Below are positions 52,367 through 60,732 of a stretch of 64,000 nucleotides of DNA, piece by piece. The notes under the pieces are model-generated. The model was not told where the DNA came from and did no database searches. It worked only from the letters and a program-made list of their open reading frames with translations. Position 1 is the stretch's first letter; each line of letters opens with the position of its first letter. The position numbers and the translations under genes are program-made. Where the stretch lies: the NCBI GenBank assembly GCA_003242885.1, contig QKMZ01000013.1, forward strand, positions 62,001-126,000. Direction: 5' to 3'. The DNA is from Candidatus Melainabacteria bacterium (GTDB lineage: Bacteria; Cyanobacteriota; Vampirovibrionia; Obscuribacterales; Obscuribacteraceae).

Positions 52367-53632
52367 TTGCGCGCTATCATATTGCGGCTATTGGAAACCT
52401 TAAAATTGCCGTCCGAAAACAGCTCACAGCAAGATTCCACAAAGAAGCAGGGGAAGCACAGTTGGCTCTCCAGCTATGTTTTGCTGGCAGGATTGGCTGT
52501 TGCGGTCGCCAATGTCGCAGCCTTTGCAGCGTTTAAAACCGACCCGCTCGACTCGCCGAATCATTGTTGGGCATATTGGACGGCAAAAGATTGGCAAGCT
52601 GCCCAACAGTCGCAGCAAAAACCGAATACGGTTTTCTTTGGTTCGTCTCTTATGGTTGCAGTCGTCAATGATGGCGACTCATCTTTCTTGCAAAAGCCGC
52701 TAGATGCCGTCAAAAATCATCGCTCAAAATACTTCGAAACATACGCGGGCAAACTGCTGGGCAAGCCAATTTCAACTCACTCTTTTGCAATCGGCGGACA
52801 AATGGCTTCCGATGCATGCGCTCTTTTCCGCGCTCTGCCGGCCAAGGCTGACGGAAGACCCGTACTTGTCTGGGGCGTCGCTCCGCGCGATCTAGTGGAC
52901 AGCAGCTTTAGCGATCCTGCATCGACAGAAACTGTTCGCTACCTAGACAAAGTTACTTATCCGCAAGATGTCCTTCCCGAAAGCAAGCGTGTTTGGAAGC
53001 AACTCGAACGGCAGATCGAACGCAGCATTTACCTGTACGGCAAAAGAGCTGATTTCCAGATTGTAGAGCGCAATCTGGCAGAAAACATAATCGAGCGCCT
53101 GACCGGCACCACATTTAATACCATCAAAGCTCCGCAACCGCTGCTCAAGATTGCTATGGCAGAACAGCCGGAAGAAAATTCGCCGGGTCAATGGATCGTC
53201 AGTCCATATAGCCAGAAAGCCGCACAGCACGCGCTTTGGAACGATAACAGCGAAGAGTATTCGATGCGTTATCGCCCTTTCAAACCGAAAGTTTTTAACA
53301 ACCAGTCGCAATACATGGACAAACTTCTACAGCAAGCTCAAAAAATGGGCTTCAGCGTCGTGCTCGTAAACATGCCGCTTATGAAGCAAAATACCGATTT
53401 ACTGCCGGCAGGAATTTACGACAAATACTTGAGTCGCGTCGAAGAATTAGCCCACAAAAATAACGCCTATTTCGTTGATTTCAACAAGCCTGGAATCTTC
53501 TGCCGAGAAGACTTTTGCGACCCTGTACACCTTCACGGACTAGGGGCTCAAAAGTTTCTACGCAAAGTCGCAGAGCATATTGACAAACTCTGCAAAACAC
53601 ACGCTCTGGCAGGAAAAGATCAACCGCTCTAA
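52367..53632 (+). CDS. Membrane-anchored SGNH/GDSL-like hydrolase
   Basis: The product, up to 421 residues, has one N-terminal membrane helix (YVLLAGLAVAVANVAAFAAF) and an extracytoplasmic domain. That domain resembles SGNH hydrolases: FFGSSLMV has the nucleophile Ser, SFAIGGQMASD is a block II-like Gly region, and DPVHLHGLG near the C-terminus provides the Asp-His dyad. Related proteins (DltD- and AlgX-like) modify cell-surface polymers by acyl transfer or hydrolysis. The TTG start at 52367 follows AAGGAAATG by about 11 nt. The start is uncertain, but few alternatives precede the helix. Confidence 0.75.
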   Translation: MRAIILRLLETLKLPSENSSQQDSTKKQGKHSWLSSYVLLAGLAVAVANVAAFAAFKTDPLDSPNHCWAYWTAKDWQAAQQSQQKPNTVFFGSSLMVAVVNDGDSSFLQKPLDAVKNHRSKYFETYAGKLLGKPISTHSFAIGGQMASDACALFRALPAKADGRPVLVWGVAPRDLVDSSFSDPASTETVRYLDKVTYPQDVLPESKRVWKQLERQIERSIYLYGKRADFQIVERNLAENIIERLTGTTFNTIKAPQPLLKIAMAEQPEENSPGQWIVSPYSQKAAQHALWNDNSEEYSMRYRPFKPKVFNNQSQYMDKLLQQAQKMGFSVVLVNMPLMKQNTDLLPAGIYDKYLSRVEELAHKNNAYFVDFNKPGIFCREDFCDPVHLHGLGAQKFLRKVAEHIDKLCKTHALAGKDQPL

Positions 53633-53737
53633 ATTGCAGTGGAGGCATTCATGCCGCCCGTCGACAACTGCATGAAGTTCGCCGAACACAATTCGAACGC
53701 ATACAATTCGCCGCTGCACTCTGCTCTCGCAAAGGTT

Positions 53738-54427
53738 CTAAGCAGTCGTGTCGTACATGCCGGTGATGGCATTGGCAATGTCTCGCGTCCTTAGAGTCAG
53801 ATCAATCGGCGCAAGAGCGAGGGCTTTGCTTGCAACGGCAACATCAAAATCTCCGTAGCCAGCTTTATCCAATACCATCTCAGCCGTGGTCAAAAGACTC
53901 TTTCCAGCAGAACCAAAGCCCATAGAGACATCGGAAATGGCAAAAACAGGGCGAACACTGAGGGCAGTTTTACCAAAATAGAGACGGCGGTCAAGAGAGC
54001 GTTTTAAACGTGTGGCAACACTGGCGCCACCTTCTTCATTACTTTCCAAAAGCACCATTGCCAACAGTCCTTCAGAATAACGAAAGACTAAATCAGTGGG
54101 ACGCAAATTGGAGCGGCAAATTTTCGCCACCGTATTTAGTACTGCACTGGGCGAAAGGGAAGCGACTTCTGCCGATAGATCGAGCGTAGCCAGAGCTAAA
54201 CAGAGGGGATAACTCTTCTGCAAAGAAAGTTCGTACTGGCGATCGAGAACTCCAATCAGATGCTCGCGGCTTTGCGCCTGAACAATGGGAGCGCGAGTGC
54301 GCGGATCATCGAGGATTTGAACGAGTGCATGAACATCAGCAAACGACTTGCGAAAGTTGCTGTAATTGCGGCGATCGTTTTTACCGGTTTTACCAGGAAG
54401 AAAGGTTGTCGGGGTTGAATCGCTCAT
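53738..54427 (-). CDS. Degenerate GGDEF-domain protein
   Basis: The 229-residue product follows the GGDEF fold. REHLIGVLDRQYELSLQKSY and LALATLDLSAEV match the first strand-helix, then VAKICRSNLRPTDLVFRYSE occupies the place of the D-x-x-x-R-Y-GGDEF hairpin. The catalytic GGDEF is replaced by SEGLL, so it cannot be an active diguanylate cyclase. It may bind c-di-GMP or GTP as a sensor, or serve as a structural partner. The ATG at 54427 has no clear ribosome site. An alternative TTG at 54577 would add 50 Asn/Pro-rich residues encoded by a repetitive GGAAANCC tract. Confidence 0.72.
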   Translation of the reverse strand: MSDSTPTTFLPGKTGKNDRRNYSNFRKSFADVHALVQILDDPRTRAPIVQAQSREHLIGVLDRQYELSLQKSYPLCLALATLDLSAEVASLSPSAVLNTVAKICRSNLRPTDLVFRYSEGLLAMVLLESNEEGGASVATRLKRSLDRRLYFGKTALSVRPVFAISDVSMGFGSAGKSLLTTAEMVLDKAGYGDFDVAVASKALALAPIDLTLRTRDIANAITGMYDTTA

Positions 54428-55315
54428 TGTCTTTACCGACGGAGACCCTGCCGGAAAAGGCCGACAGGGTAACGCGTCAAAGTTTGAAAGGGAAGCTAAC
54501 GGGTTTCCAGAGCGAGCTCTAGGGGTTTCCTTCGGGTTTTCCTGAGGTTGCCGGTTGGGATTTCCTTGGGATTCCAAATTTGATTCCTGACGGTTTCCGG
54601 GGACGCCGGGGTGCCTGAGATACCTGAAGTGATTCCGATGGAAGTCCGGGGAGCTTTGCTGCCTCAGAAATTCCAGACTCTACAAGAGAGTCGCACGCAC
54701 TCTATCACTTCGGCGCGTGAGTTGTTTAAAACGCCACTAAGCCGCGCCGCTCAAGGCTTAGATGGGACTCAGAAGGGCGGGAGAATTTCCTGCGATCGGT
54801 GGTCCACTTTTTTGCCCCGCCGAAGGCCTAAGTGGTTTTGTCACGAACACGTTGCCGGAAGAAACACCTCCAACAGCTATGCGAAAGCGGCAGAGAAAGT
54901 GGCTCATAAGCATCATGAAGTTCACTGTAAAGAGACATTTCCGCTTGGCATGGGTCGCGCAGGACTGAGCTCCCACACAACTTCGCGTTACCCTCGCGAG
55001 CATTTAACACATTAAACGCAGAATTCCAGATCAGCACCCGTGACCTTTGCGAGAGCTGGCGTTAGCGAGAATCTTCTCTTTTTATGTTAGAGCTCTTTGA
55101 TCCCACACATCCTGAGCCTTAAGGTATGGGCATCATGACAACCTTCTTCTAATCCAGCAGAACCATCCGATAGCCATCTAACTTCTCGCCATTCGAGCAT
55201 CTCTCTTGATCACTTACGTGATCGGAGGTGGTCCTATTTCGAGAAGTTTTTGCCGCCCAGCATGACGCGAGTAGCGCCATGGACTTCGGATGTCTGCCAA
55301 CTCGGAGACACACCC
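54428..55315. other. 890-bp divergent intergenic region with a GGAAACC-type tract
   Basis: Between the GGDEF-like and ZIP genes. Positions 54498-54602 hold about eight copies of GGTTTCC/GGATTTCC-like words. A small palindrome, GATCACTTACGTGATC, lies at 55208-55223. No gene is supported: a frame at 54611-55015 lacks a credible start. Confidence 0.4.
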
Positions 55316-56077
55316 ATGGATACAATCTGGATTTACTCACTCCTGAGCATCGCCGCAATAAGCGCCATGTCTCTGGTAGGCCTGATCACACTGTCGATGA
55401 CCGGCACCAACTTGCAGCGCATCACCAAACCGATGGTGAGCGTCGCAGTCGGCGTCATGCTCGGCAATGCGCTCATCCACATGATTCCGGAAGCTTTCGA
55501 GAAGCTCGGCAACGGCACCACCGTTCCACTCCTCGTCATCGCCGGCGTCTTCATGTTCTTCATCGTCGAGCGCATGCTTCATTGCAGGCATGAATGCTCA
55601 AAACCGCACGAGGCTCACGACATCGGCTTGATGAGTTTGACGGCAGACATGCTGGAAAACTTCATCGACGGTGTCATCATCGGTGCGGCGTATCTGGTCA
55701 ACATCGAGGCAGGCATTGCGGCGACAATCGCAGTGCTCGTCCACGAGATTCCGACCGAACTCAGCGACTACAGCGTGCTTGTGCATTCGGGTTTCGAGCG
55801 CAAGCGCGCTCTGTTGCTGAATCTCGCCAGCTCAGTGACCGCCTTCATCGGCGTCATCCTGGCGCTCACCCTCGGCGGTTCTGTCGAGAACTTCGCCGCC
55901 TACGTTCTGCCTGTTGCCGCCGGTTGCTTCATCTACCTGGCTGCGGGCGGGCTCATCCCACGTTACCTCAAGAGCACGTCTCTGAGCGGTTCTTTCCTGC
56001 ACATCGTGCTCATGGCGGTCGGCGTCGCAGCAATGCTGGCGCAAATGCGCTGTCGGCCCCGTTTGCGCTGTTCTTAA
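55316..56077 (+). CDS. ZIP-family divalent metal transporter
   Basis: The 253-residue product has about eight membrane helices. The metal path is recognisable in TM5 as VHEIPTELSDYSVLV (His143, Glu144, Glu148, Asp151). TM4 has LENFIDGVIIGA (Glu114, Asp118). In most ZIP proteins the TM4 position is His (HNxxD), so Glu114 is an unusual change that could shift metal choice. A His/Cys loop (HCRHECSKPHEAHD) between TM3 and TM4 may bind metal. CGGAGACACACCC precedes the ATG. It probably imports Zn, Fe or Mn. Confidence 0.88.
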   Translation: MDTIWIYSLLSIAAISAMSLVGLITLSMTGTNLQRITKPMVSVAVGVMLGNALIHMIPEAFEKLGNGTTVPLLVIAGVFMFFIVERMLHCRHECSKPHEAHDIGLMSLTADMLENFIDGVIIGAAYLVNIEAGIAATIAVLVHEIPTELSDYSVLVHSGFERKRALLLNLASSVTAFIGVILALTLGGSVENFAAYVLPVAAGCFIYLAAGGLIPRYLKSTSLSGSFLHIVLMAVGVAAMLAQMRCRPRLRCS

Positions 56078-56121
56078 TCATCCTCAAACCGCCGCAAATA
56101 GCGGCACGAAGGACGAAAACT

Positions 56122-58083
56122 ATGGCAAAGAAAACTGCAATCAAGCTCGAAGCCGCGGCGCACGCGAACGACTCGGTCGTTCTCATCGCCGTCGACTGGC
56201 CGCAGGGCAAGAAGCTCGAAGGCTGCCTCGGCTTCGCCGTCACGCGCAAGTATCGCGACGGGCGTTCTGTGGTTCTCGAAACGCGCCTTCCCTTCGAAGG
56301 GCAAGACGCCAATTCCGACTGGAAGAGCCAGCCCTCCACGGTGTGGCCGATCCAGCGCAAGTGGCACCTCGACTACACCGGCAAGACCGGCACCGAGGTC
56401 TGCTACGAATTCCAGGCGATGGGCGGCAAGCCCGGCAACCTGACCCCCATCAAGGGTCTGGTCGCGACGACCAACTGGGTGAAGGTGACCACCAAGGTCA
56501 ACGACACCTTCGAAGTCGCCTTCACGCGCGGCATCCTGTCGTCTCAGTGGCTGTCGCGCATGATCGGCACGCTGCCGGACGGCACCGAGGGATTCCCGGA
56601 CGGAACGCCCAACTTCCAGAAGATCATCGACGCTCTGGAAGACTACAAGAACCCGGACAACGTGATTCGCCGCCATCTCATGGGCAACGTGCCCGAGATG
56701 CTCATGGCACCCGTCAAGGAGTGCGCTGAGGACGGCGGTCACGTCTACCAGGCTCTGTATGAGCTGAGCGCGAACCAGCTTGTGGACTTCCTCCTGGAAA
56801 ACCTCAAGTACTTCTCGCTCATCCTCGGCAACACCGGCGCCGAAGACCTCACCAATGCGCCGGCGCGTAAGGCTCTGCACGAGGCGGGCGCGGACATCCA
56901 GGACCGCATGATCGGTTCGTGGGGTATTGCGCACAACAAGTCGCAGACCAAGGTCGACAAGGACGGCAACCCGACCGACGTCACCACCGGCTCGACCAAC
57001 TGGACGAACACGGGCATGGGCTGCCAGTCCAACATGGTGGCTCGCATCCGCAACGCTCAGGTGGCGGCCAACTTCCTCGACTACTGGAAGCGCATGAAGG
57101 CGGACGGAAACGAACAGTCGCTCGAGTTCCGCCGTCGCAACGCGAAGGGTTACGAACCGGTGGTGCTGGACAACGGCGTCATCATCGAAACCTACTTCCA
57201 GCCGTCCATGGACGATCGCGTCAAGCAGCGCGGTGCGACGGCACTCTCGCCGTGGCTGGCTCGCGTGTTCGAACTCATGGAGGGCGCCGAAAGCGTTCTC
57301 TGTGGTGAAGTGTTCTATCCTGGCAACCCGTCGGTGGTCCACAAGATCGCCGAAATCTGGGACAACCGCCCGGAGATGTACACCTTCATGACGGTGAGCA
57401 CGCCCGATGCGCTGCGTGGTGTCAAAGCCAAGCGTCGCAAGGGCCGCCCGCCGCTGTTCACGCTCGCGACCGGTCGTGAAGTCGAGTTCGCCAACTTCGT
57501 CAAGGAGCTCTTGAAGCTCCCCGAAGCGCATGCTGTCACGCACGGCAAGATCATCGTGATCGACCCGTGGGGCAAAAAGCCGGTCGTCATCTTCGGTTCC
57601 GACAACCTCGGAATGAAGGCATCGCACGGCAACGACGAGAACGGCATCATCGTCATCGGTGACGCTGCGCTCGCCCAGTTCGTCTTCGTCAACATGTTCG
57701 ACATCAACAAGCACTTCCAGTCGCGCGCGGCCGCTCGGGCCAGCAAGTACCGGAAGCAGACTGTTGGCTGGACGGGCAAGCTGGCGGCAACGGATGCGTG
57801 GCAGACGTATCTGGTCGACGGTTACAAGGCCAAGGAAGCTCAGCTCCTCGCCACTGGCGTGTGGGATGGGTCGGGCTTGGTCGACTCGCCGAACAACCGG
57901 AGCGTCGAGGTCATCCCGTTCAAGAAGAAGCCGTGGCCGCCGAAGCCGGCGACTGCGGTTGCCGACGGGACGGGCGATGCGGCTGTGCCTGCTGCGACTC
58001 CGACGACCAACTCGGTCGATGGCGAAGTGGCTCCCGCGGACGTTCCGCAACCGGGTCCGGCCGACTCTTCCGACAAGCAGTAA
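56122..58083 (+). CDS. Phospholipase D-like protein with two HxK motifs
   Basis: The 653-residue product has two PLD-type catalytic half-sites. The first is HNK (His271, Lys273), followed by TTGSTNWT at 289-296. The second is THGKIIVID (His474, Lys476, Asp481), with FGSDN at 492-496. The about 120-residue N-terminal part (VDWPQGKKLEGCLGFAVTRK) is an extra beta-rich domain that I do not recognise. The C-terminal tail is Pro/Ala-rich. PLD enzymes act on phospholipids or nucleic acids through a covalent His intermediate. No signal peptide is present, so a cytoplasmic nuclease or phosphatidyl enzyme is likely. AAGGACGAAAACT precedes the ATG. Confidence 0.85.
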   Translation: MAKKTAIKLEAAAHANDSVVLIAVDWPQGKKLEGCLGFAVTRKYRDGRSVVLETRLPFEGQDANSDWKSQPSTVWPIQRKWHLDYTGKTGTEVCYEFQAMGGKPGNLTPIKGLVATTNWVKVTTKVNDTFEVAFTRGILSSQWLSRMIGTLPDGTEGFPDGTPNFQKIIDALEDYKNPDNVIRRHLMGNVPEMLMAPVKECAEDGGHVYQALYELSANQLVDFLLENLKYFSLILGNTGAEDLTNAPARKALHEAGADIQDRMIGSWGIAHNKSQTKVDKDGNPTDVTTGSTNWTNTGMGCQSNMVARIRNAQVAANFLDYWKRMKADGNEQSLEFRRRNAKGYEPVVLDNGVIIETYFQPSMDDRVKQRGATALSPWLARVFELMEGAESVLCGEVFYPGNPSVVHKIAEIWDNRPEMYTFMTVSTPDALRGVKAKRRKGRPPLFTLATGREVEFANFVKELLKLPEAHAVTHGKIIVIDPWGKKPVVIFGSDNLGMKASHGNDENGIIVIGDAALAQFVFVNMFDINKHFQSRAAARASKYRKQTVGWTGKLAATDAWQTYLVDGYKAKEAQLLATGVWDGSGLVDSPNNRSVEVIPFKKKPWPPKPATAVADGTGDAAVPAATPTTNSVDGEVAPADVPQPGPADSSDKQ

Positions 58084-58119
58084 TGCTCAGCAGGAAGACA
58101 AGCTAGCTCCGTCATCCCG

Positions 58120-58167
58120 CAGGCGGCATGGAGAAAGCGCTTCACAGCGTCGTATCCATGCCGCTTG
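58120..58167 (+). terminator. Long hairpin after the PLD-like gene
   Basis: CAGGCGGCATGGA pairs with TCCATGCCGCTTG, 13 bp with one G-T pair and a 22-nt loop, 36 bp past the stop, followed by TTC. Confidence 0.6.
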
Positions 58168-58230
58168 TTCTTCACCGACTCAAATTCCACAAACCGCTTT
58201 CCTCACTGGAAAGCACCCGAAAGGACTACC

Positions 58231-58599
58231 ATGATCGACTTCGTGATGACTCACTGGGGCGTCTGCGCCGCGATTCTCACCGTCTGCTCGCTGTACTTCT
58301 CCTGGAAGGTCAACGGCGGCGGCATCTTCAGCTTCAATCCGAAGCCCGGACACGGCAGCGCCAACGTGATCGGCGAAATCCTCATGCTGATCGGCTACAT
58401 CGGCTTCTCGGTCGGCATGGTCGCCATCGCCGCCATCGTCGCCGGTTTCATGCGCATCATCCTGGTCATCACCGCGATCGCAGCCTTCAGCGCTGGTGCC
58501 ACCGGCATCGGCGTCAGCTGCCTGGCCTTCACGGTCGCAACCGGCGTGGTCTCGTTCGTCGCCTACCGGCATTCGAAGACGAGCCGCGCCCGACGGTAG
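58231..58599 (+). CDS. Small multi-spanning membrane protein
   Basis: The 122-residue product has three or four hydrophobic helices (CAAILTVCSLYFSW, ILMLIGYIGFSVGMVAIAAI, then two more) and a basic C-terminus (RHSKTSRARR). AAAGGACTACC precedes the ATG. No family motif is seen. Codon style and position between the PLD-like and TerB-like genes suggest membership in the same set, although hairpins flank it on both sides and make it a single transcription unit. Confidence 0.78.
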   Translation: MIDFVMTHWGVCAAILTVCSLYFSWKVNGGGIFSFNPKPGHGSANVIGEILMLIGYIGFSVGMVAIAAIVAGFMRIILVITAIAAFSAGATGIGVSCLAFTVATGVVSFVAYRHSKTSRARR

Positions 58600-58624
58600 T
58601 GTTTGAGTCGCGGTAAAACGCGGG

Positions 58625-58695
58625 AGCAAAGGAGCAGAGCGGAGGCAGAGAGAAAGCAATTTCTCACTGCCCGAGCCTCTGCTTCTTTGCTTTTT
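58625..58695 (+). terminator. Intrinsic terminator after the small membrane gene
   Basis: AGCAAAGGAGCAGAG pairs with CTCTGCTTCTTTGCT, 15 bp with one G-T pair, and TTTT follows. An inner GAGAAA/TTTCTC hairpin is nested in the loop. Confidence 0.85.
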
Positions 58696-58841
58696 GAAAG
58701 CTTACTACTACTCCTTATCATATTCGCGAGCAAAAAGAGAAAAGCGGTCGCCGATGACTGCACCAGAAGACGCGGTCAAGAAGACCATGTCGACTGGTGA
58801 GCCATCGGCGATCCGCCTTAGTTAGAGCGCGCTGAAACAGC

Positions 58842-58901
58842 CTTAGCTGCTTCTAGCAGCACACACACTTAGCTGCTTCTAGCAGCACACACACTTAGCT
58901 G
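58842..58901. repeat. 26-bp tandem repeat with hairpin in each unit
   Basis: Two exact 26-bp copies (58842-58867 and 58868-58893) are followed by an 8-bp partial third copy. Each contains the 6-bp hairpin GCTGCT-TCT-AGCAGC and ends in an ACACACA run. The array abuts the stop of the minus-strand TerB-like gene and could act as its terminator. Confidence 0.9.
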
Positions 58902-59350
58902 ACGTACGTGGTGGCGTCCACGCCGAGCGTACGGCAGATTTCCTTGACGCGCGCCTTCTCCTTGTCGTCGAAGTTGCCATCGGCATTGGCGATGGCGAGG
59001 GCGACCTGCAGAGCGACGTCCGGCTGTTCGCCCTTACCCTTGATCTTGCCGACGATGGAGTAGACCGTGATGGGGCCGAAGGTCTTGTCCTTGCTGATCG
59101 CGTCACAGTACTCGTTGAACTTGGCGATCAGATCGGCCGGCGCGAAACACTTGAGAGCGTCGAGCGACGTGATGAGCGAGCCGATGGCCTGCTTCTCTTC
59201 GTCGGAGACGTTGCCGTCAGCGCTGGCGACCAGGGCGCAGATACCCATGACCGCGTCACGGAAGGTGCTGTTCTTGAACTGTGAGACCTTGGTGGTGAGG
59301 GCGGCCTTGGCGTCGGAAGCGGACTGACGGAGCTTGTCGAAGAATCCCAT
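58895..59350 (-). CDS. TerB-like (tellurite resistance) domain protein
   Basis: The 151-residue product fits the TerB all-helical fold: DAVMGICALVASADGNVSDE with the acidic DGN loop, then a second, ALAIANADGNFDDKEK. The DGN/DD pairs are expected metal ligands of TerB. TerB is linked to tellurite resistance, phage resistance and stress, usually in ter operons with TerC, TerD and TerE; none is present here. AGGACACAAAACC precedes the ATG. No membrane segment is seen. Its place near the PLD-like and AAA+ style genes is noted but no operon exists. Confidence 0.85.
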   Translation of the reverse strand: MGFFDKLRQSASDAKAALTTKVSQFKNSTFRDAVMGICALVASADGNVSDEEKQAIGSLITSLDALKCFAPADLIAKFNEYCDAISKDKTFGPITVYSIVGKIKGKGEQPDVALQVALAIANADGNFDDKEKARVKEICRTLGVDATTYVS

Positions 59351-60071
59351 GGTTTTGTGTCCTTAAGTGTGGTCTTGCGCGCCTTCATCGCTTGGATGCG
59401 GCGGGCGTGTTGTTATTGGCGCTGGTCACGGAAGTCGTGGTGCGCAGAAACCCAATGTCTAGCCACCCCAGCAAGCGCTGAATTTGGGGGTTGCAGTTTG
59501 AGAGGTGCAATCGGGAACGGTTAAGGGTTTTGAGAGCGCCTGCGAACAAGGGTGGAAAGAATTGGAACGCCCGCATGCTAAGCGGTGCGAAGATACGTAT
59601 CCAAGTGTTGCTGGACCGGTTGTTTACAAGAGCGCGTCACGCACGTCGCGCAGAGTGCACTTTGTGTAACGTTTACACCCTCTCATATGAGCCCAATTTT
59701 CTAGCGTGGCGTCACTTTCGGATCGCTAACGCCACTCGCGCTAACATGCGCGAATCTGGATGTGACAGCGCTCATCCTGCATCCCAAAGCGGCTTTGTAA
59801 AGTAAGCCGACCATTTGGCCGGTATAAACAACCCCACAAAGAGCAAACAAATTCACTTCAGAAAGGAGACACGCAAATCAAAATGCTCTGCGAAGTCTCT
59901 CCCAAATCCGCCGAAAAAACCGCTCTCAACCGCGGCTTCTACTACTCTTTTTAATACCGACAACACCAAAACAAGAATACGTGGCGCTGGTTGCGGATAT
60001 TGATGCCGACCGCTTCTAGCGAATCCGCACGAAAATCGGCAACGCCTTGCACGCATCTTGTTTCGGTTTTA
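59351..60071. other. 720-bp intergenic region
   Basis: This stretch lies between two minus-strand genes. Several short frames are open but none has a credible start or composition. The first part probably contains the TerB-like gene's promoter. Confidence 0.4.
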
Positions 60072-60464
60072 CTAAACCGGCTGCACCTTCCTGCCCGCGT
60101 CCTTGAGCTTGCGCTCGACGACTGCCAGCGTCATCTGAATCGTTGGCCAATCCAGACTACGCGGCTTGCACTGACCCTTAACCGTGAGCGTGGCAAGCAG
60201 CACAGCGCGTCCGTACTCCTCTTCCGCCAGGTCCAGATTGCCCGCATTGATGGCAGCCAGACTGGCGATGACATAACCGGCCAGCAAACGGGCCTCCAAA
60301 TACTTGATGGCGTTTTCGCTATATGCGCCAGCAGCAAAGGCATTGCCGTTATTTTCATCGAGGCTGGTAAGTGCCTCTTCAAGGGAGCTCACGGTACTGT
60401 CGTAGCCGCGGCTGGGGAGTCCGTAGTGGTAGCCGGCCCAAACCAGCTGAAGAAGTGGCGCCAT
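60072..60464 (-). CDS. Hypothetical 130-residue helical protein
   Basis: The ATG at 60464 has AAGGA 6 nt upstream. The product is mostly helical (LEEALTSLDENNGNAFAAGA, then LEARLLAGYVIASLAAINAG), with a C-terminal basic helix (LAVVERKLKDAGRKVQPV). The pattern resembles one or two TPR-like helix pairs, but no family is clear. There is no signal peptide. Upstream lies a strong hairpin that ends the preceding minus-strand gene. Confidence 0.62.
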   Translation of the reverse strand: MAPLLQLVWAGYHYGLPSRGYDSTVSSLEEALTSLDENNGNAFAAGAYSENAIKYLEARLLAGYVIASLAAINAGNLDLAEEEYGRAVLLATLTVKGQCKPRSLDWPTIQMTLAVVERKLKDAGRKVQPV

Positions 60465-60615
60465 AAATTCCTTGTGGGCTCCGTGCCCACTGTTGCGAAC
60501 GTTGAGACGCGAGTGTTTTGCTCGCCGAGTTTGAAAAATGATGTAATGCCCGAACAGAGTGAGTAGCTCACTGCCAGACTTTGCCGTCAGCATTCGAAAG
60601 CCACCACCCGAAGGG

Positions 60616-60648
60616 GCCGTAGGGAAGGCAAGGCGCCTTCCCTACGGC
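60616..60648 (-). terminator. Perfect 14-bp hairpin after the membrane-protein gene
   Basis: GCCGTAGGGAAGGC and GCCTTCCCTACGGC form a perfect 14-bp stem with a 5-nt loop, 85 bp past the minus-strand stop at 60733. No T-run follows. Confidence 0.65.
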
Positions 60649-60732
60649 AGTATTCGGATCCTAACCCTGTCGAAAAGGACTATGGAGACTTTCTCTTCGA
60701 GGATGCACTACATCGTGCATCCGACACCGCTA

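Noticed and set aside
54611..55015. 134-residue plus-strand frame before the ZIP gene
   Set aside because: GTG start without ribosome site, no recognisable domain, and overlap with the repetitive GGTTTCC tract.
55594..56121. N-terminal extension of the PLD-like frame by 176 residues
   Set aside because: The extra segment overlaps the ZIP gene in another frame and is Arg/His-rich; ATG 56122 has AAGGACG upstream.
56074..58050. 658-residue minus-strand frame opposite the PLD-like gene
   Set aside because: High-G/C codon use opens the opposite frame; the plus frame contains HxK motifs and a ribosome site, the minus frame has no recognisable features.
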